Assembly: GCA_040954595.2 (NCBI GenBank)
Contig: CM082577.2
Coordinates: 17,422,001-17,486,000 of the forward strand
Source of the DNA: Balanoglossus misakiensis
Taxonomy: Eukaryota > Hemichordata
Direction of reading: 5' to 3'
DNA length: 64,000 nucleotides
The position numbers and the translations under genes are program-made. Positions 24,022-37,067 of this stretch are shown piece by piece (position 1 is the stretch's first letter; every line of letters starts with the position of its first letter). Below the pieces are notes generated by a model that was given only the letters and a program-made list of their open reading frames with translations, ran no database searches and was not told the origin of the DNA.

Positions 24022-26070
24022 GTGGAAAGTATCTCTACCCGTTTGAAACTAAGAAAAGAATTTATTCTTATTTATTTTGTAAAAAAGACAATTTTTCGAA
24101 AAAAAGTCGAAAACGGTAATTTTGTCTTGGGTGATTCAAATTATACCGCCTTTTCTGGAATTTGCAGCACTTTTTACAAGAGAACGACACTTCATGCTCC
24201 ATAATATTTCTGAAAATGAAGAAAAGAGTTAATTTTTTATGTTTTTTTTAAAAATTTACCATTTTTGTCAAAATATGGCCAAAATGGCTATTTTTTCTTG
24301 AATTCCGTCAATATCTCTGCATTTTTTGAGTGGTCGAAAGTTTTAACATACAACCAACATGTCATATATGATCAGGGCACCAAATTCGAAGAACAAAGTT
24401 TTTTGTTTTTTTTTCTTAAAATGACATTTTCAAGGAAAATTTGGTAAAACGCAATTTTGTCTGCAGTGAGCCAAATTAGACGGTCTTTTGTGGAATTTGT
24501 ATCGATATATACATACGAAGAGCATTCTATACTCCATCAGATTTCCGAAAATGTAGAAAATAGTTATTTTTTGTAATTTTCAAAAATTTACCATTTTGAC
24601 CAAATTGTGGCTAAAATTGTTATTTTCGTGTTGAATGCCGCCAGTGTCACTGCTTTTAAAAGTCATAAAAACTTTGAACATACAAGCAATTGTTTATATA
24701 TGATCAGGTCACCGAATTAAAAAAATAAAGAATGTTTTGCCTAAAAATGACCTTTTTGGTGCAAAAACGAATAAAACGCAATTTTGTATTAAATCAGCTC
24801 ATTCAGAGTGCATTTTTTATAATCAGCACCATTTTTACATATAATGGAGATTTCATACATCATCAGATATCCAAATATGAAAAAATGATTTAGATTTTAG
24901 ATGATTGTCCAAAATTAGCTGATATGTAATAAATGTAGTATTAAACCGTTCTGTTTCCCCCCCCCCCCCTACATTATATGCGGTACGCCGATGTCAGCTT
25001 ACCCGGTAGTACTGCAGGCCGTGCCCCCAACTAACGTCGGTGTTTGAAACGCCCTGGTTAAATTCGGGCTTTCTCTATAAATTGACAGGCAATAATGCAG
25101 TCCTACCCGAACAAATGTCGAGTGTTGACCCGCTGTGACTTTCCCTCTTCGGTTTGCCCGACTTAGCCAACGTCTTTGTACTAGAGTTTCGGGTCTTTTG
25201 CAGAGCCAGGCCGAAGAAAATCCGACTTGATCACCGTTGCTAACGAACGCTAGTGTCTGTCATGGTGTGCCGGGGTTTTAGTCGAGCCAGGCCGTAGGAG
25301 ATCTGACGTGATCATCTTGGTCAATGTACGCGTGTTTCCGCTCTAAAGTGCCGGGGCTTCAGCTAAACCAGGCCGTAGGAAATCCGACGTAATCACCGTT
25401 GATAACTTACGCCAGTCTGTGTCATATAGAGCCGGTGCACAAGCCGAGTCACGCCGTAGGAAATCTGACTTGATCAACGTAGTCATTGTACGCCTGTTTC
25501 TGCTCTAGAGTGCCGTGGCTTCAGCTGAGCCAGGCCGTAGGAAACCCGACGTGATTACCGTTGTTAACTTACGCCAGTCTGTGTCCTATAGTGCCGGGGC
25601 ATCAGCCGTGCCAGGCCGAAGGAAATGTGAGTTGATCAACGTGGTCTCTGTACGCGTGTTTCTGCTCTAGAGTGCCTGGGCTTTAGCCAAGCTATGCCGT
25701 AGGAAATCTGACTTGATCAACGTTGCTACCGAACGCTAGTGTCTGTCATAGTGTGCCGGGGTTTTAGTCGAGCCAAGCCGTAGGAGATCAGACTTGATCA
25801 ACATGGTCTCTGTACGCGTGTTTCTGCTCTAGAGTGCCGGGGCTTTATCCAAGCCATGCCGTAGAAAATCTGACTTGATCACCGTTGCTAACGTACACTA
25901 GTGTCTGTCATATTGTGACGGAGATTTAGCCGAGCCAGGCCGTAGAAAAATCGACTTGTTCAACGTTACCAGTGTGCAACTGTTTCTGCTCTAGAGTGTC
26001 AGGGTTTAAGCCGACTTATGCTGTAGGAAATCTGAGTTGATGAACGGTAATTCAATGTTAGAAAACCCGT
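24022..26070 (+). repeat. Satellite unit P10, complete
   Basis: 2,049 bp, 13 C. Last of the P7-P10 block (insertion at 24770-24778). Its 81-bp array has the gacgtgatcatcttgg form also seen in P18, P20 and P25. Private changes include tagagtttcggg near 25184 and gtgccgtggc near 25512. Confidence 0.95.
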
Positions 26071-28108
26071 GTGGAAAGTATCTCTACCCGTTTGAAACTA
26101 AGAAAAGAATTTATTCTTATTTATTTTGTAAAAAAGACAATTTTTCGAAAAAAAGTCGAAAATGGTAATTTTGTCTTGGGTGATTCAAATTATCTCGCCT
26201 TTTCTGGAATTTGCAGCACTTTTTACAAGAGAACGACACTTCATGCTCCATAATATTTCTGAAAATGAAGAAAAAAGTTAATTTTTTATGATTTTTTAAA
26301 AATTTACAATTTTTGTCAAATATGGCCAAAATGGTTATTTTTTCTTGAATTCCGTCAATATCTCTGCATTTTTTGAGTGGTCGAAAGTTTTAACATACAA
26401 TCAACATGTCATATATGATCATGGCACCAAATTCGAAGAACAAAGGTTTTTTTATTATTTTTTCTAAAAATGACATTTTCAAGGAAAATTTGGTAAAATG
26501 CAATTTTGTCTGCAGTGAGCCAAATTAGACGGTCTTTTGTGGAATTTGTATCGATATATACATACGAAGAGCATTCTATACTCCATCAGATTTCCGAAAA
26601 TGTAGAAAACAGTTATTTTTTGTAATTTTCAAAAATTTACCATTTTGACCAAATTGTGGCTAAAATTGTTATTTTCGTGTTGAATGCCGCCAGTGTCACT
26701 GCTTTTAAAAGTCATAAAAACTTTGAACATACAAGCAATTGTTTATATATGATCAGGTCACCGAATTAAAAAAATAAAGAATGTTTTGCCTAAAAATGAC
26801 CTTTTTGGTGCAAAAACGCAATTTTGTATTAAATCAGCTCATTCAGGGTGCATTTTTTATAATCAGCACCATTTTTACATATAATAGAAATTTCATACAT
26901 CATCAGATATCCAATTATGAAAAAATGATTTAGATTTTAGATGATTGTCCAAAATTAGCTGATATCTAATAAATGTAGTATTGAACCGTTCTGTTCCCCC
27001 CCCCCCCTACATTATATGCCGTACGCCGATGTCAGCTAACCCGGCAGTACTGCAGGCCGTGCCCCCAACTAACGTCGGTGTTTGAAACGCCCTGGTTAAA
27101 TTCGGGCTTTCTCTATAAATTGACAGGCAATAATGCAGTCCTACCCGAACAAATGTCGAGTGTTGACCCGCTGTGACTTTCCCTCTTCGGTTTGCCCGAC
27201 TTAGCCAACGTCTTTGTACTAGAGTGTCGGGTCTTTTGCAGAGCCAGGCCGAAGGAAATCCGACTTGATCACCGTTGCTAACGAACGCTAGTGTCTGTCA
27301 TGGTGTGCCGGGGTTTTAGTCGAGCCAGGCCGTAGGAGATCTGACTTGATCATCGTGGTCAATGTACGCGTGTTTCCGCTCTAAAGTGCCGGGGCTTCAG
27401 CTAAACCAGGCCGTAGGAAATCCGACGTAATCACCGTTGATAACTTACGCCAGTCTGTGTCATATAGAGCCGGTGCACCAGCCGAGTCACGCCGTAGGAA
27501 ATCTGACTTGATCAACGTGGTCAATGTACGCCTGTTTCTGCTCTAGAGTGCCGGGGCTTCAGCTGAGCCAGGCCGTAGGAAACCCGACGTGATTACCGTT
27601 GTTAACTTACGCCAGTCTGTGTCCTATAGTGCCGGGGCATCAGCCGTGCCAGGCCGAAGGAAATGTGAGTTGATCAACGTGGTCTCTGTACGCGTGTTTC
27701 TGCTCTAGAGTGCCTGGGCTTTAGACAAGCTATGCCGTAGGAAATCTGACTTGATCAACGTTGCTACCGAACGCTAGTGTCTGTCATAGTGTGCCGGGGT
27801 TTTAGTCGAGCCAAGCCGTAGGAGATCAGACATGATCAACATGGTCTCTGTACGCGTGTTTCTGCTCTAGAGTGCCGGGGCTTTATCCAAGCCATGCCGT
27901 AGAAAATCTGACTTGATCACCGTTGCTAACGTACGCTAGTGTCTGTCATATTGTGACGGAGATTTAGCCGAGCCAGGCCGTAGAAAAATCGACTTGTTCA
28001 ACGTTACCAGTGTGCAACTGTTTCTGCTCTAGAGTGTCAGGGTTTAAGCCGACTTATGCTGTAGGAAATCTGAGTTGATGAACGGGAATTCAATGTTAGA
28101 AAACCCGT
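26071..28108 (+). repeat. Satellite unit P11, complete
   Basis: 2,038 bp, 12 C. It belongs to a different subfamily from its neighbours: ttatctcgcc as in P25 and P27, and gtcaaatatgg and catggcacc as in P22 and P23. It uses the gatatctaat/attgaacc and gccgtacg/gctaaccc forms around the C-tract. Confidence 0.95.
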
Positions 28109-30147
28109 GTGGAAAGTATCTCTACCCGTTTGAAACTAAGAAAAGAATGTATTCTTATTTATTTTGTAAAAAAGACAATTTTTCGCAAAAAAGTCGAAAA
28201 TGGTAATTTTGTCTTGGGTGATTCAAATTATACCGCCTTTTCTGGAATTTGCAGCACTTTTTACAAGAGAACGACACTTCATGCTCCATAATATTTCTGG
28301 AAATGAAGAAAAGAGTTAATTTTTTATGATTTTTTAAAAATTTACCATTTTGTCAAAATATGGCCAAAATGGCTATTTTTTCTTGAATTCCGTCAATATC
28401 TCTGCATTTTTTGAGTGGTCGAAAGTTTTAACATACAATCAACATGTCATATATGATCAGGGCACCAAATTCGAAGATTAAAGGTTTTTTTTATTATTTT
28501 TTCTAAAAATTACATTTTCAAGGAAAATTTGGTAAAACTCAATTTTGTCTGCAGTGAGCCAAATTAGACGGTCTTTTGTGGAATTTGTATCGATATATAC
28601 ATACGAAGAGCATTCTATACTCCATCAGATTTCCGAAAATGTAGAAAACAGTTATTTTTTGTAATTTTCAAAAATTTACCATTTTGACCAAATTGTGGCT
28701 AAAATTGTTATTTTCGTGTTGAATGCCGCCAGTGTCACTGCTTTTAAAAGTCATAAAAACTTTGAACATACAAGCAATTATTTATATATGATCAGGTCAC
28801 CGAATTAAAAAAATAAAGAATGTTTTGCCTAAAAATGACCTTTTTGGTGCAAAAACGCAATTTTGTATTAAATCAGCTCATTCAGAGTGCATTTTTTATA
28901 ATCAGCACCATTTTTACATATAATGGAAATTTCATACATCATCAGATATCCAAATATGAAAAAATGATTTAGATTTTAGATGATTGTCCAAAATTAGCTG
29001 ATATGTAATAAATGTAGTATTAAACCGTTCTGTTTCCCCCCCCCCCTACATTATATGCGGTACGCCGATGTCAGCTTACCCGGTAGTACTGCAGGCCGTG
29101 CCCCCAACTAACGTCGGTGTTTGAAACGCCCTGGTTAAATTCGGGCTTTCTCTATAAATTGACAGGCAATAATGCAGTCCTACCCGAACAAATGTCGAGT
29201 GTTGACCCGCTGTGACTTTCCCTCTTCGGTTTGCCCGACTTAGCCAACGTCTTTGTACTAGAGTGTCGGGTCTTTTGCAGAGCCAGGCCGAAGGAAATCC
29301 GACTTGATCACCGTTGCTAACGAACGCTAGTGTCTGTCATGGTGTGCCGGGGTTTTAGTCGAGCCAGGCCGTAGGAGATCTGACTTGATCATCGTGGTCA
29401 ATGTACGCGTGTTTCCGCTCTAAAGTGCCGGGGCTTCAGCTAAACCAGGCCGTAGGAAATCCGACGTAATCACCGTTGATAACTTACGCCAGTCTGTGTC
29501 ATATAGAGCCGGTGCACCAGCCGAGTCACGCCGTAGGAAATCTGACTTGATCAACGTAGTCAATGTACGCCTGTTTCTGCTCTAGAGTGCCGGGGCTTCA
29601 GCTGAGCCAGGCCGTAGGAAACCCGACGTGATTACCGTTGTTAACTTACGCCAGTCTGTGTCCTATAGTGCCGGGGCATCAGCCGTGCCAGGCCGAAGGA
29701 AATGTGAGTTGATCAACGTGGTCTCTGTACGCGTGTTTCTGCTCTAGAGTGCCTGGGCTTTAGCCAAGCTATGCCGTAGGAAATCTGACTTGATCAACGT
29801 TGCTACCGAACGCTAGTGTCTGTCATAGTGTGCCGGGGTTTTAGTCGAGCCAAGCCGTAGGAGATCAGACTTGATCAACATGGTCTCTGTACGCGTGTTT
29901 CTGCTCTAGAGTGCCGGGGCTTTATCCAAGCCATGCCGTAGAAAATCTGACTTGATCACCGTTGCTAACGTACGCTAGTGTCTGTCATATTGTGACGGAG
30001 ATTTAGCCGAGCCAGGCCGTAGAAAAATCGACTTGTTCAACGTTACCAGTGTGCAACTGTTTCTGCTCTAGAGTGTCAGGGTTTAAGCCGACTTATGCTG
30101 TAGGAAATCCGAGTTGATGAACGGGAGTTCAATGTTAGAAAACCCGT
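28109..30147 (+). repeat. Satellite unit P12, complete
   Basis: 2,039 bp, 11 C. It returns to the aagaatgtattc, caattattta form of P2-P6. Private changes: ttctggaaatg near 28297, gaagattaaagg near 28474 and aaaactcaatt near 28536. Confidence 0.95.
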
Positions 30148-31678
30148 GTGGAAAGTATCTCTACCCGTTTGAAACTAAGAAAAGAATTTATTCTTATTTA
30201 TTTTGTAAAAAAGACAATTTTTCGAAAAAAAGTCGAAAACGGTAATTTTGTCTTGGGTGATTCAAATTATACCGCCTTTTCTGGAATTTGCAGCACTTTT
30301 TACAAGAGAACGACACTTCATGCTCCATAATATTTCTGAAAATGAAGAAGAGAGTTAATTTTTTATGATTTTTTTTAAAAATTTACCATTTTTGTCAAAA
30401 TATGGCCAAAATGGCTATTTTTTCTTGAATTCCGTCAATATCTCTGCATTTTTTGAGTGGTCGAAAGTTTTAACATACAACCAACATGTCATATATGATC
30501 AGGGCACCAAATTCGAAGAACAAAGTTTTTTTTTTTTTTTTCTAAAAATGACATTTTCAAGGAAAATTTGGTAAAACGCAATTTTGTCTGCAGTGAGCCA
30601 AATTAGACGGTCTTTTGTGGAATTTGTATCGATATATACATACGAAGAGCATTCTATACTCCATCAGATTTCCGAAAATGTAGAAAACAGTTATTTTTTG
30701 TAATTTTCAAAAATTTACCATTTTGACCAAATTGTGGCTAAAATTGTTATTTTCGTGTTGAATGCCGCCAGTGTCACTGCTTTTAAAAGTCATAAAAACT
30801 TTGAACATACAAGCAATTGGTTATATATGATCAGGTCACCGAATTAAAAAAATAAAGAATGTTTTGCCTAAAAATGACCTTTTTGGTGCAAAAACGCAAT
30901 TTTGTATTAAATCAGCTCATTCAGAGTGCATTTTTTATAATCAGCACCATTTTTACATATAATGGAAATTTCATACATCATCAGATATCCAAATATGAAA
31001 AAATGATTTAGATTTTAGATGATTGTCCAAAATTAGCTGATATGTAATAAATGTAGTATTAAACCGTTCTGTTTCCCCCCCCCCTACATTATATGCGGTA
31101 CGCCGATGTCAGCTTACCCGGTAGTACTGCAGGCCGTGCCCCCAACTAACGTCGGTGTTTGAAACGCCCTGGTTAAATTCGGGCTTTCTCTATAAATTGA
31201 CAGGCAATAATGCAGTCCTACCCGAACAAATGTCGAGTGTTGACCCGCTGTGACTTTCCCTCTTCGGTTTGCCCGACTTAGCCAACGTCTTTGTACTAGA
31301 GTGTCGGGTCTTTTGCAGAGCCAGGCCGAAGGAAATCCGACTTGATCACCGTTGCTAACGAACGCTAGTGTCTGTCATGGTGTGCCGGGGTTTTAGTCGA
31401 GCCAGGCCGTAGGAGATCTGACTTGATCATCGTGGTCAATGTACGCGTGTTTCCGCTCTAAAGTGCCGGGGCTTCAGCTAAACCAGGCCGTAGGAAATCC
31501 GACGTAATCACCGTTGATAACTTACGCCAGTCTGTGTCATATAGAGCCGGTGCACCAGCCGAGTCACGCCGTAGGAAATCTGACTTGATCAACGTGGTCA
31601 ATGTACGCCTGTTTCTGCTCTAGAGTGCCGGGGCTTCAGCTGAGTCAGGCCGTAGGAAACCCGACGTGATTACCGTTG

Positions 31679-31682
31679 TTAA
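31679..31682. repeat. TTAA target-site duplication, left
   Basis: TTAA directly before the element's left end. Uninterrupted units read gttgttaactt at this point with a single TTAA, so the second copy at 32478-32481 is the duplication. Confidence 0.95.
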
Positions 31683-31823
31683 GATGGGTCCCTAGGATCT
31701 TTTTGCTCTTTGCTATGGGCCTTTATAGGACACTACACTCAATTTTGATCGAAACCGTTATGAACGTCCGACAAGGGGCTTGTAACTAGTTAAAAATACA
31801 CACGATTGTGTGCACACCCCCTG
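31683..31823 (+). repeat. Left terminal inverted repeat of the TTAA element
   Basis: 141 bp pairing with 32335-32477. The best-kept blocks are the outer 24 bases, tgctatgggcctttatagg, an aacaagggg-like block with taactagttaaaaatac, and the inner ccccctg. Between them the arms have diverged. Confidence 0.88.
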
Positions 31824-31987
31824 TCTGAGTATGTTTACGGCAGCTACCGCCCGGCCATAGGCCGCCACGCTAATACGGCAAAGCAGCGGTCAGCGATAGC
31901 GTGCGCGTCCTGTAACCACAGTAACTGGATCGAACGCTAAAAATCCAATGTTTTGTACACAGAGATTTTGTACCGTTCACGAAAATC

Positions 31988-32000
31988 CCTAAGGCTTTTT
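31988..32000. repeat. Internal inverted repeat arm (13 bp)
   Basis: cctaaggcttttt, perfectly complementary to aaaaagccttagg at 32281-32293 inside the element. It may be a remnant of a nested or palindromic interior. Confidence 0.6.
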
Positions 32001-32281
32001 TCACAGGCGACGTAGGCCAGCCAAATTTGACCTGCTTGTTGAGAACGCACTTCCGCATAGTGTGACGGATCGTTTTTTCGGTTTTCGTCGTGCTAAAAAG
32101 CGATACCAGTGGAAGAGTGCGTCCAAAAACACCCAAAATCGATGACTTTTTCAGGTGTGGTACGGGTATGCTGAAATCGTAGGATACAACGATAATATTC
32201 GAAAACAAAATCCGTCACGATCTTCCCTGGTTCAAGCAACTAATGAATACGTATCAAGTTCGTTTTTGAGGTCACGGAATA

Positions 32282-32298
32282 AAAAGCCTTAGGCTTTT
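32282..32298. repeat. Short hairpin in the TTAA element
   Basis: Arms aaaagcct and aggctttt with a single central t: an 8-bp stem with almost no loop. It overlaps the right arm of the 13-bp internal inverted pair. No function is evident. Confidence 0.55.
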
Positions 32299-32334
32299 GA
32301 AATTTGACCTAACTAATTTGCATATCAATGGCGT

Positions 32335-32477
32335 CAGGGGGCGCGCGCTCACAATCGTGCGTATTTTTAACTAGTTACCAGCCCCTTGTTAGACTCTGAA
32401 AACGGCTTAGTCCAAATCGGGGTGTAATGTCCTATAAAGGCCCATAGCAACGGGCAAAAAGATCCTAGGGACCCATC
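32335..32477 (-). repeat. Right terminal inverted repeat of the TTAA element
   Basis: 143 bp, the inverted partner of 31683-31823. It ends at the plus-strand sequence cctagggacccatc, directly before TTAA. Confidence 0.88.
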
Positions 32478-32481
32478 TTAA
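32478..32481. repeat. TTAA target-site duplication, right
   Basis: The second TTAA. Satellite sequence (cttacgccagtctg) resumes immediately after it in correct register with monomer 5. Confidence 0.95.
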
Positions 32482-32985
32482 CTTACGCCAGTCTGTGTCC
32501 TATAGTGCCGGGGCATCAGCCGTGCCAGGCCGAAGGAAATGTGAGTTGATCAACGTGGTCTCTGTACGCGTGTTTCTGCTCTAGAGTGCCTGGGCTTTAG
32601 ACAAGCTATGCCGTAGGAAATCTGACTTGATCAACGTTGCTACCGAACGCTAGTGTCTGTCATAGTGTGCCGGGGTTTTAGTCGAGCCAAGCCGTAGGAG
32701 ATCAGACTTGATCAACATGGTCTCTGTACGCGTGTTTCTGCTCTAGAGTGCCGGGGCTTTATCCAAGCCATGCCGTAGAAAATCTGACTTGATCACCGTT
32801 GCTAACGTACGCTAGTGTCTGTCATATTGTGACGGAGATTTAGCCGAGCCAGGCCGTAGACAAATCGACTTGTTCAACGTTACCAGTGTGCAACTGTTTC
32901 TGCTCTAGAGTGTCAGGGTTTAAGCCGACTGATGCTGTACGGAAATCTGAGTTGATGAACGGGAATTCAATGTTAGAAAACCCGT

Positions 32986-35024
32986 GTGGAAAGTATCTCT
33001 ACCCGTTTGAAACTAAGAAAAGAATTTATTCTTATTTATTTTGTAAAAAAGACAATTTTTCGAAAAAAAGTCGAAAATGGTAATTTTGTCTTGGGTGATT
33101 CAAATTATACCGCCTTTTCTGGAATTTGCAGCACTTTTTACAAGAGAACGACACTTCATGCTCCATAATATTTCTGAAAATGAAGAAAAGAGTTAATTTT
33201 TTATGATTTTTTAAAAATTTACCATTTTTGTCAAAATATGGCCAAAATGGCTATTTTTTCTTGAATTCCGTCAATATCTCTGCATTTTTTGAGTGGTCAA
33301 AAGTTTTAACATACAATCAACATGTCATATATGATCAGGGCACCAAATTCGAAGAACAAAGGTTTTTTTATTATTTTTTCTAAAAATTACATTTTCAAGG
33401 AAAATTTGGTAAACCGCAATTTTGTCTGCAGTGAGCCAAATTAGACGGTCTTTTGTGGAATTTGTATCGATATATACATACGAAGAGCATTCTATACTCC
33501 ATCAGATTTCCGAAAATGTAGAAAACAGTTATTTTTTGTAATTTTCAAAAATTTACCATTTTGACCAAATTGTGGCTAAAATTGTTATTTTCGTGTTGAA
33601 TGCCGCCAGTGTCACTGCTTTTAAAAGTCATAAAAACTTTGAACATACAAGCAATGATTTATATATGATCAGGTCACCGAATTAAAAAAATAAAGAATGT
33701 TTTGCCTAAAAATGACCTTTTTGGTGCAAAAACGCAATTTTGTATTAAATCAGCTCATTCAGAGTGCATTTTTTATAATCAGCACCATTTTTACATATAA
33801 TGGAAATTTCATACATCATCAGATATCCAAATATGAAAAAATGATTTAGATTTTAGATGATTGTCCAAAATTAGCTGATATCTAATAAATGTAGTATTAA
33901 ACCGTTCTGTTTCCCCCCCCCCCTACATTATATGCCGTACGCCGATGTCAGCTTACCCGGTAGTACTGCAGGCCGTGCCCCCAACTAACGTCGGTGTTTG
34001 AAACGCCCTGGTTAAATTCGGGCTTTCTCTATAAATTGACAGGCAATAATGCAGTCCTACCCGAACAAATGTCGAGTGTTGACCCACTGTGACTTTCCCT
34101 CTTCGGTTTGCCCGACTTAGCCAACGTCTTTGTACTAGAGTGTCGGGTCTTTTGCAGAGCCAGGCCGAAGGAAATCCGACTTGATCACCGTTGCTAACGA
34201 ACGCTAGTGTCTGTCATGGTGTGCCGGGGTTTTAGTCGAGCCAGGCCGTAGGAGATCTGACTTGATCATCGTGGTCAATGTACGCGTGTTTCCGCTCTAA
34301 AGTGCCGGGGCTTCAGCTAAACCTGGCCGTAGGAAATCCGACGTAATCACCGTTGATAACTTACGCCAGTCTGTGTCATATAGAGCCGGTGCACCAGCCG
34401 AGTCACGCCGTAGGAAATCTGACTTGATCAACGTGGTCAATGTACGCCTGTTTCTGCTCTAGAGTGCCGGGGCTTCAGCTGAGTCAGGCCGTAGGAAACC
34501 CGACGTGATTACCGTTGTTAACTTACGCCGGTGTGTGTCCTATAGTGCCGGGGCATCAGTCGTGCCAGGCCGAAGGAAATGTGAGTTGATCAACGTGGTC
34601 TCTGTACGCGTGTTTCTGCTCTAGAGTGCCTGGGCTTTAGCCAAGCTATGCCGTAGGAAATCTGACTTGATCAACGTTGCTACCGAACGCTAGTGTCTGT
34701 CATAGTGTGCCGGGGTTTTAGTCGAGCCAAGCCGTAGGAGATCAGACATGATCAACATGGTCTCTGTACGCGTGTTTCTGCTCTAGAGTGCCGGGGCTTT
34801 ATCCAAGCCATGCCGTAGAAAATCTGACTTGATCACCGTTGCTAACGTACGCTAGTGTCTGTCATATTGTGACGGAGATTTAGCCGAGCCAGGCCGTAGA
34901 AAAATCGACTTGTTCAACGTTACCAGTGTGCAACTGTTTCTGCTCTAGAGTGTCAGGGTTTAAGCCGACTTATGCTGTAGGAAATCTGAGTTGATGAACG
35001 GGAATTCAATGTTAGAAAACCCGT
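32986..35024 (+). repeat. Satellite unit P14, complete
   Basis: 2,039 bp, 11 C. ggtcaaaagt near 33296 is shared with P15 and P16. gagtcaggccg in monomer 5 is shared only with P13. Private: gacccactgtg near 34081, aacctggcc near 34320 and cgccggtgtgtg near 34527. Confidence 0.95.
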
Positions 35025-37067
35025 GTGGAAAGTATCTCTACCCGTTTGAAACTAAGAAAAGAATTTATTCTTATTTATTTTGTAAAAAAGACAATTTTTC
35101 GAAAAAAAGTCGAAAATGGTAATTTTGTCTTGGGTGATTCAAATTATACCGCCTTTTCTGGAATTTGCAGCACTTTTTACAAGAGAACGACACTTCATGC
35201 TCCATAATATTTCTGAAAATGAAGAAAAGAGTTAATTTTTTATGATTTTTTAAAAATTTACCATTTTTGTCAAAATATGGCCAAAATGGCTATTTTTTCT
35301 TGAATTCCGTCAACATCTCTGCATTTTTTGAGTGGTCAAAAGTTTTAACATACAATCAACATGTCATATATGATCAGGGCACCAAATTCGAAGAACAAAG
35401 GTTTTTTTTATTATTTTTTCTAAAAATTACATTTTCAAGGAAAATTTGGTAAAACGCAATTTTGTCTGCAGTGAGCCAAATTAGACGGTCTTTTGTGGAA
35501 TTTGTATCGATATATACATACGAAGAGCATTCTATACTCCATCAGATTTCCGAAAATGTAGAAAACAGTTATTTTTTGTAATTTTCAAAAATTTACCATT
35601 TTGACCAAATTGTGGCTAAAATTGTTATTTTCGTGTTGAATGCCGCCAGTGTCACTGCTTTTAAAAGTCATAAAAACTTTGAACATACAAGCAATTATTT
35701 ATATATGATCAGGTCACCGAATTAAAAAAATAAAGAATGTTTTGCCTAAAAATGACCTTTTTGGTGCAAAAACGCAATTTTGTATTAAATCAGCTCATTC
35801 AGAGTGCATTTTTTATAATCAGCACCATTTTTACATATAATGGAAATTTCATACATCATCAGATATCCAAATATGAAAAAATGATTTAGATTTTAGATGA
35901 TTGTCCAAAATTAGCTGATATGTAATAAATTTAGTATTAAACCGTTCTGTTTCCCCCCCCCCACCCTACATTATATGCGGTACGCCGATGTCAGCTTACC
36001 CGGTAGTACTGCAGGCCGTGCCCCCAACTAACGTCGGTGTTTGAAACGCCCTGGTTAAATTCGGGCTTTCTCTATAAATTGACAGGCAATAATGCAGTCC
36101 TACCCGAACAAATGTCGAGTGTTGACCCGCTGTGACTTTCCCTCTTCGGTTTGCCCGACTTAGCCAACGTCTTTGTACTAGAGTGTCGGGTCTTTTGCAG
36201 AGCCAGGCCGAAGGAAATCCGACTTGATCACCGTTGCTAACGAACGCTAGTGTCTGTCATGGTGTGCCGGGGTTTTAGTCGAGCCAGGCCGTAGGAGATC
36301 TGACTTGATCATCGTGGTCAATGTACGCGTGTTTCCGCTCTAAAGTGCCGGGGCTTCAGCTAATCCAGGCCGTAGGAAATCCGACGTAATCACCGTTGAT
36401 AACTTACGCCAGTCTGTGTCATATAGAGCCGGTGCACCAGCCGAGTCACGCCGTAGGAAATCTGACTTGATCAACGTAGTCAATGTACGCCTGTTTCTGC
36501 TCTAGAGTGCCGGGGCTTCAGCTGAGCCAGGCCGTAGGAAACCCGACGTGATTACCGTTGTTAACTTACGCCAGTCTGTGTCCTATAGTGCCGGGGCATC
36601 AGCCGTGCCAGGCCGAAGGAAATGTGAGTTGATCAACGTGGTCTCTGTACGCGTGTTTCTGCTCTAGAGTGCCTGGGCATTAGCCAAGCTATGCCGTAGG
36701 AAATCTGACTTGATCAACGTTGCTACCGAACGCTAGTGTCTATCATAGTGTGCCGGGGTTTTAGTCGAGCCAAGCCGTAGGAGATCAGACTTGATCAACA
36801 TGGTCTCTGCATGCGTGTTTCTGCTCTAGAGTGCCGGGGCTTTATCCAAGCCATGCCGTAGAAAATCTGACTTGATCACCGTTGCTAACGTAACCTAGTG
36901 TCTGTCATATTGTGACGGAGATTTAGCCGAGCCAGGCCGTAGAAAAATCGACTTGTTCAACGTTACCAGTGTGCAACTGTTTCTGCTCTAGAGTGTCAGG
37001 GTTTAAGCCGACTTATGCTGTAGGAAATCTGAGTTGATGAACGGGAATTCAATGTTAGAAAACCCGT
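35025..37067 (+). repeat. Satellite unit P15, complete
   Basis: 2,043 bp. It is the only unit with an interrupted C-tract: 10 C, an A at 35963, then 3 C. Private changes: caacatctctg near 35311, aatttagta near 35929, gggcattagcc near 36675 and gtaacctag near 36890. Confidence 0.95.

Larger units (their letters stand above)
31683..32477. mobile_element. 795-bp non-autonomous TTAA transposon (MITE-like)
   Basis: This is the only sequence in the window unrelated to the satellite. It has long imperfect terminal inverted repeats: the first 24 bases (gatgggtccctaggatcttt and on) are identical at both ends. It is flanked by TTAA on both sides and absent from the same site in every other unit. TTAA duplication is known for piggyBac, and I recall it for Kolobok and Sola3 groups; the gatggg terminus does not settle which. 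At 795 bp with no recognisable transposase it must be mobilised in trans. The interior (about 31824-32334) holds a 112-codon minus-strand open frame with no motif I recognise, and an internal 13-bp inverted pair. Confidence 0.92.
30148..32985 (+). repeat. Satellite unit P13, complete, interrupted by transposon
   Basis: 2,838 bp including a 795-bp element and one 4-bp target duplicate; without them it would be 2,039 bp. 10 C at 31075-31084. A pure T run of about 16-17 bases lies near 30525. The insertion splits monomer 5 of the 81-bp array at gttgTTAActtacg. Monomer 11 reads actgatgctgtacgg. Confidence 0.95.

Noticed and set aside
31870-32208. 112-codon minus-strand frame inside the TTAA element
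   Set aside because: No transposase, THAP or zinc-finger motif recognised, and it ends near the inverted repeat. A chance frame or a remnant cannot be told apart without other copies.
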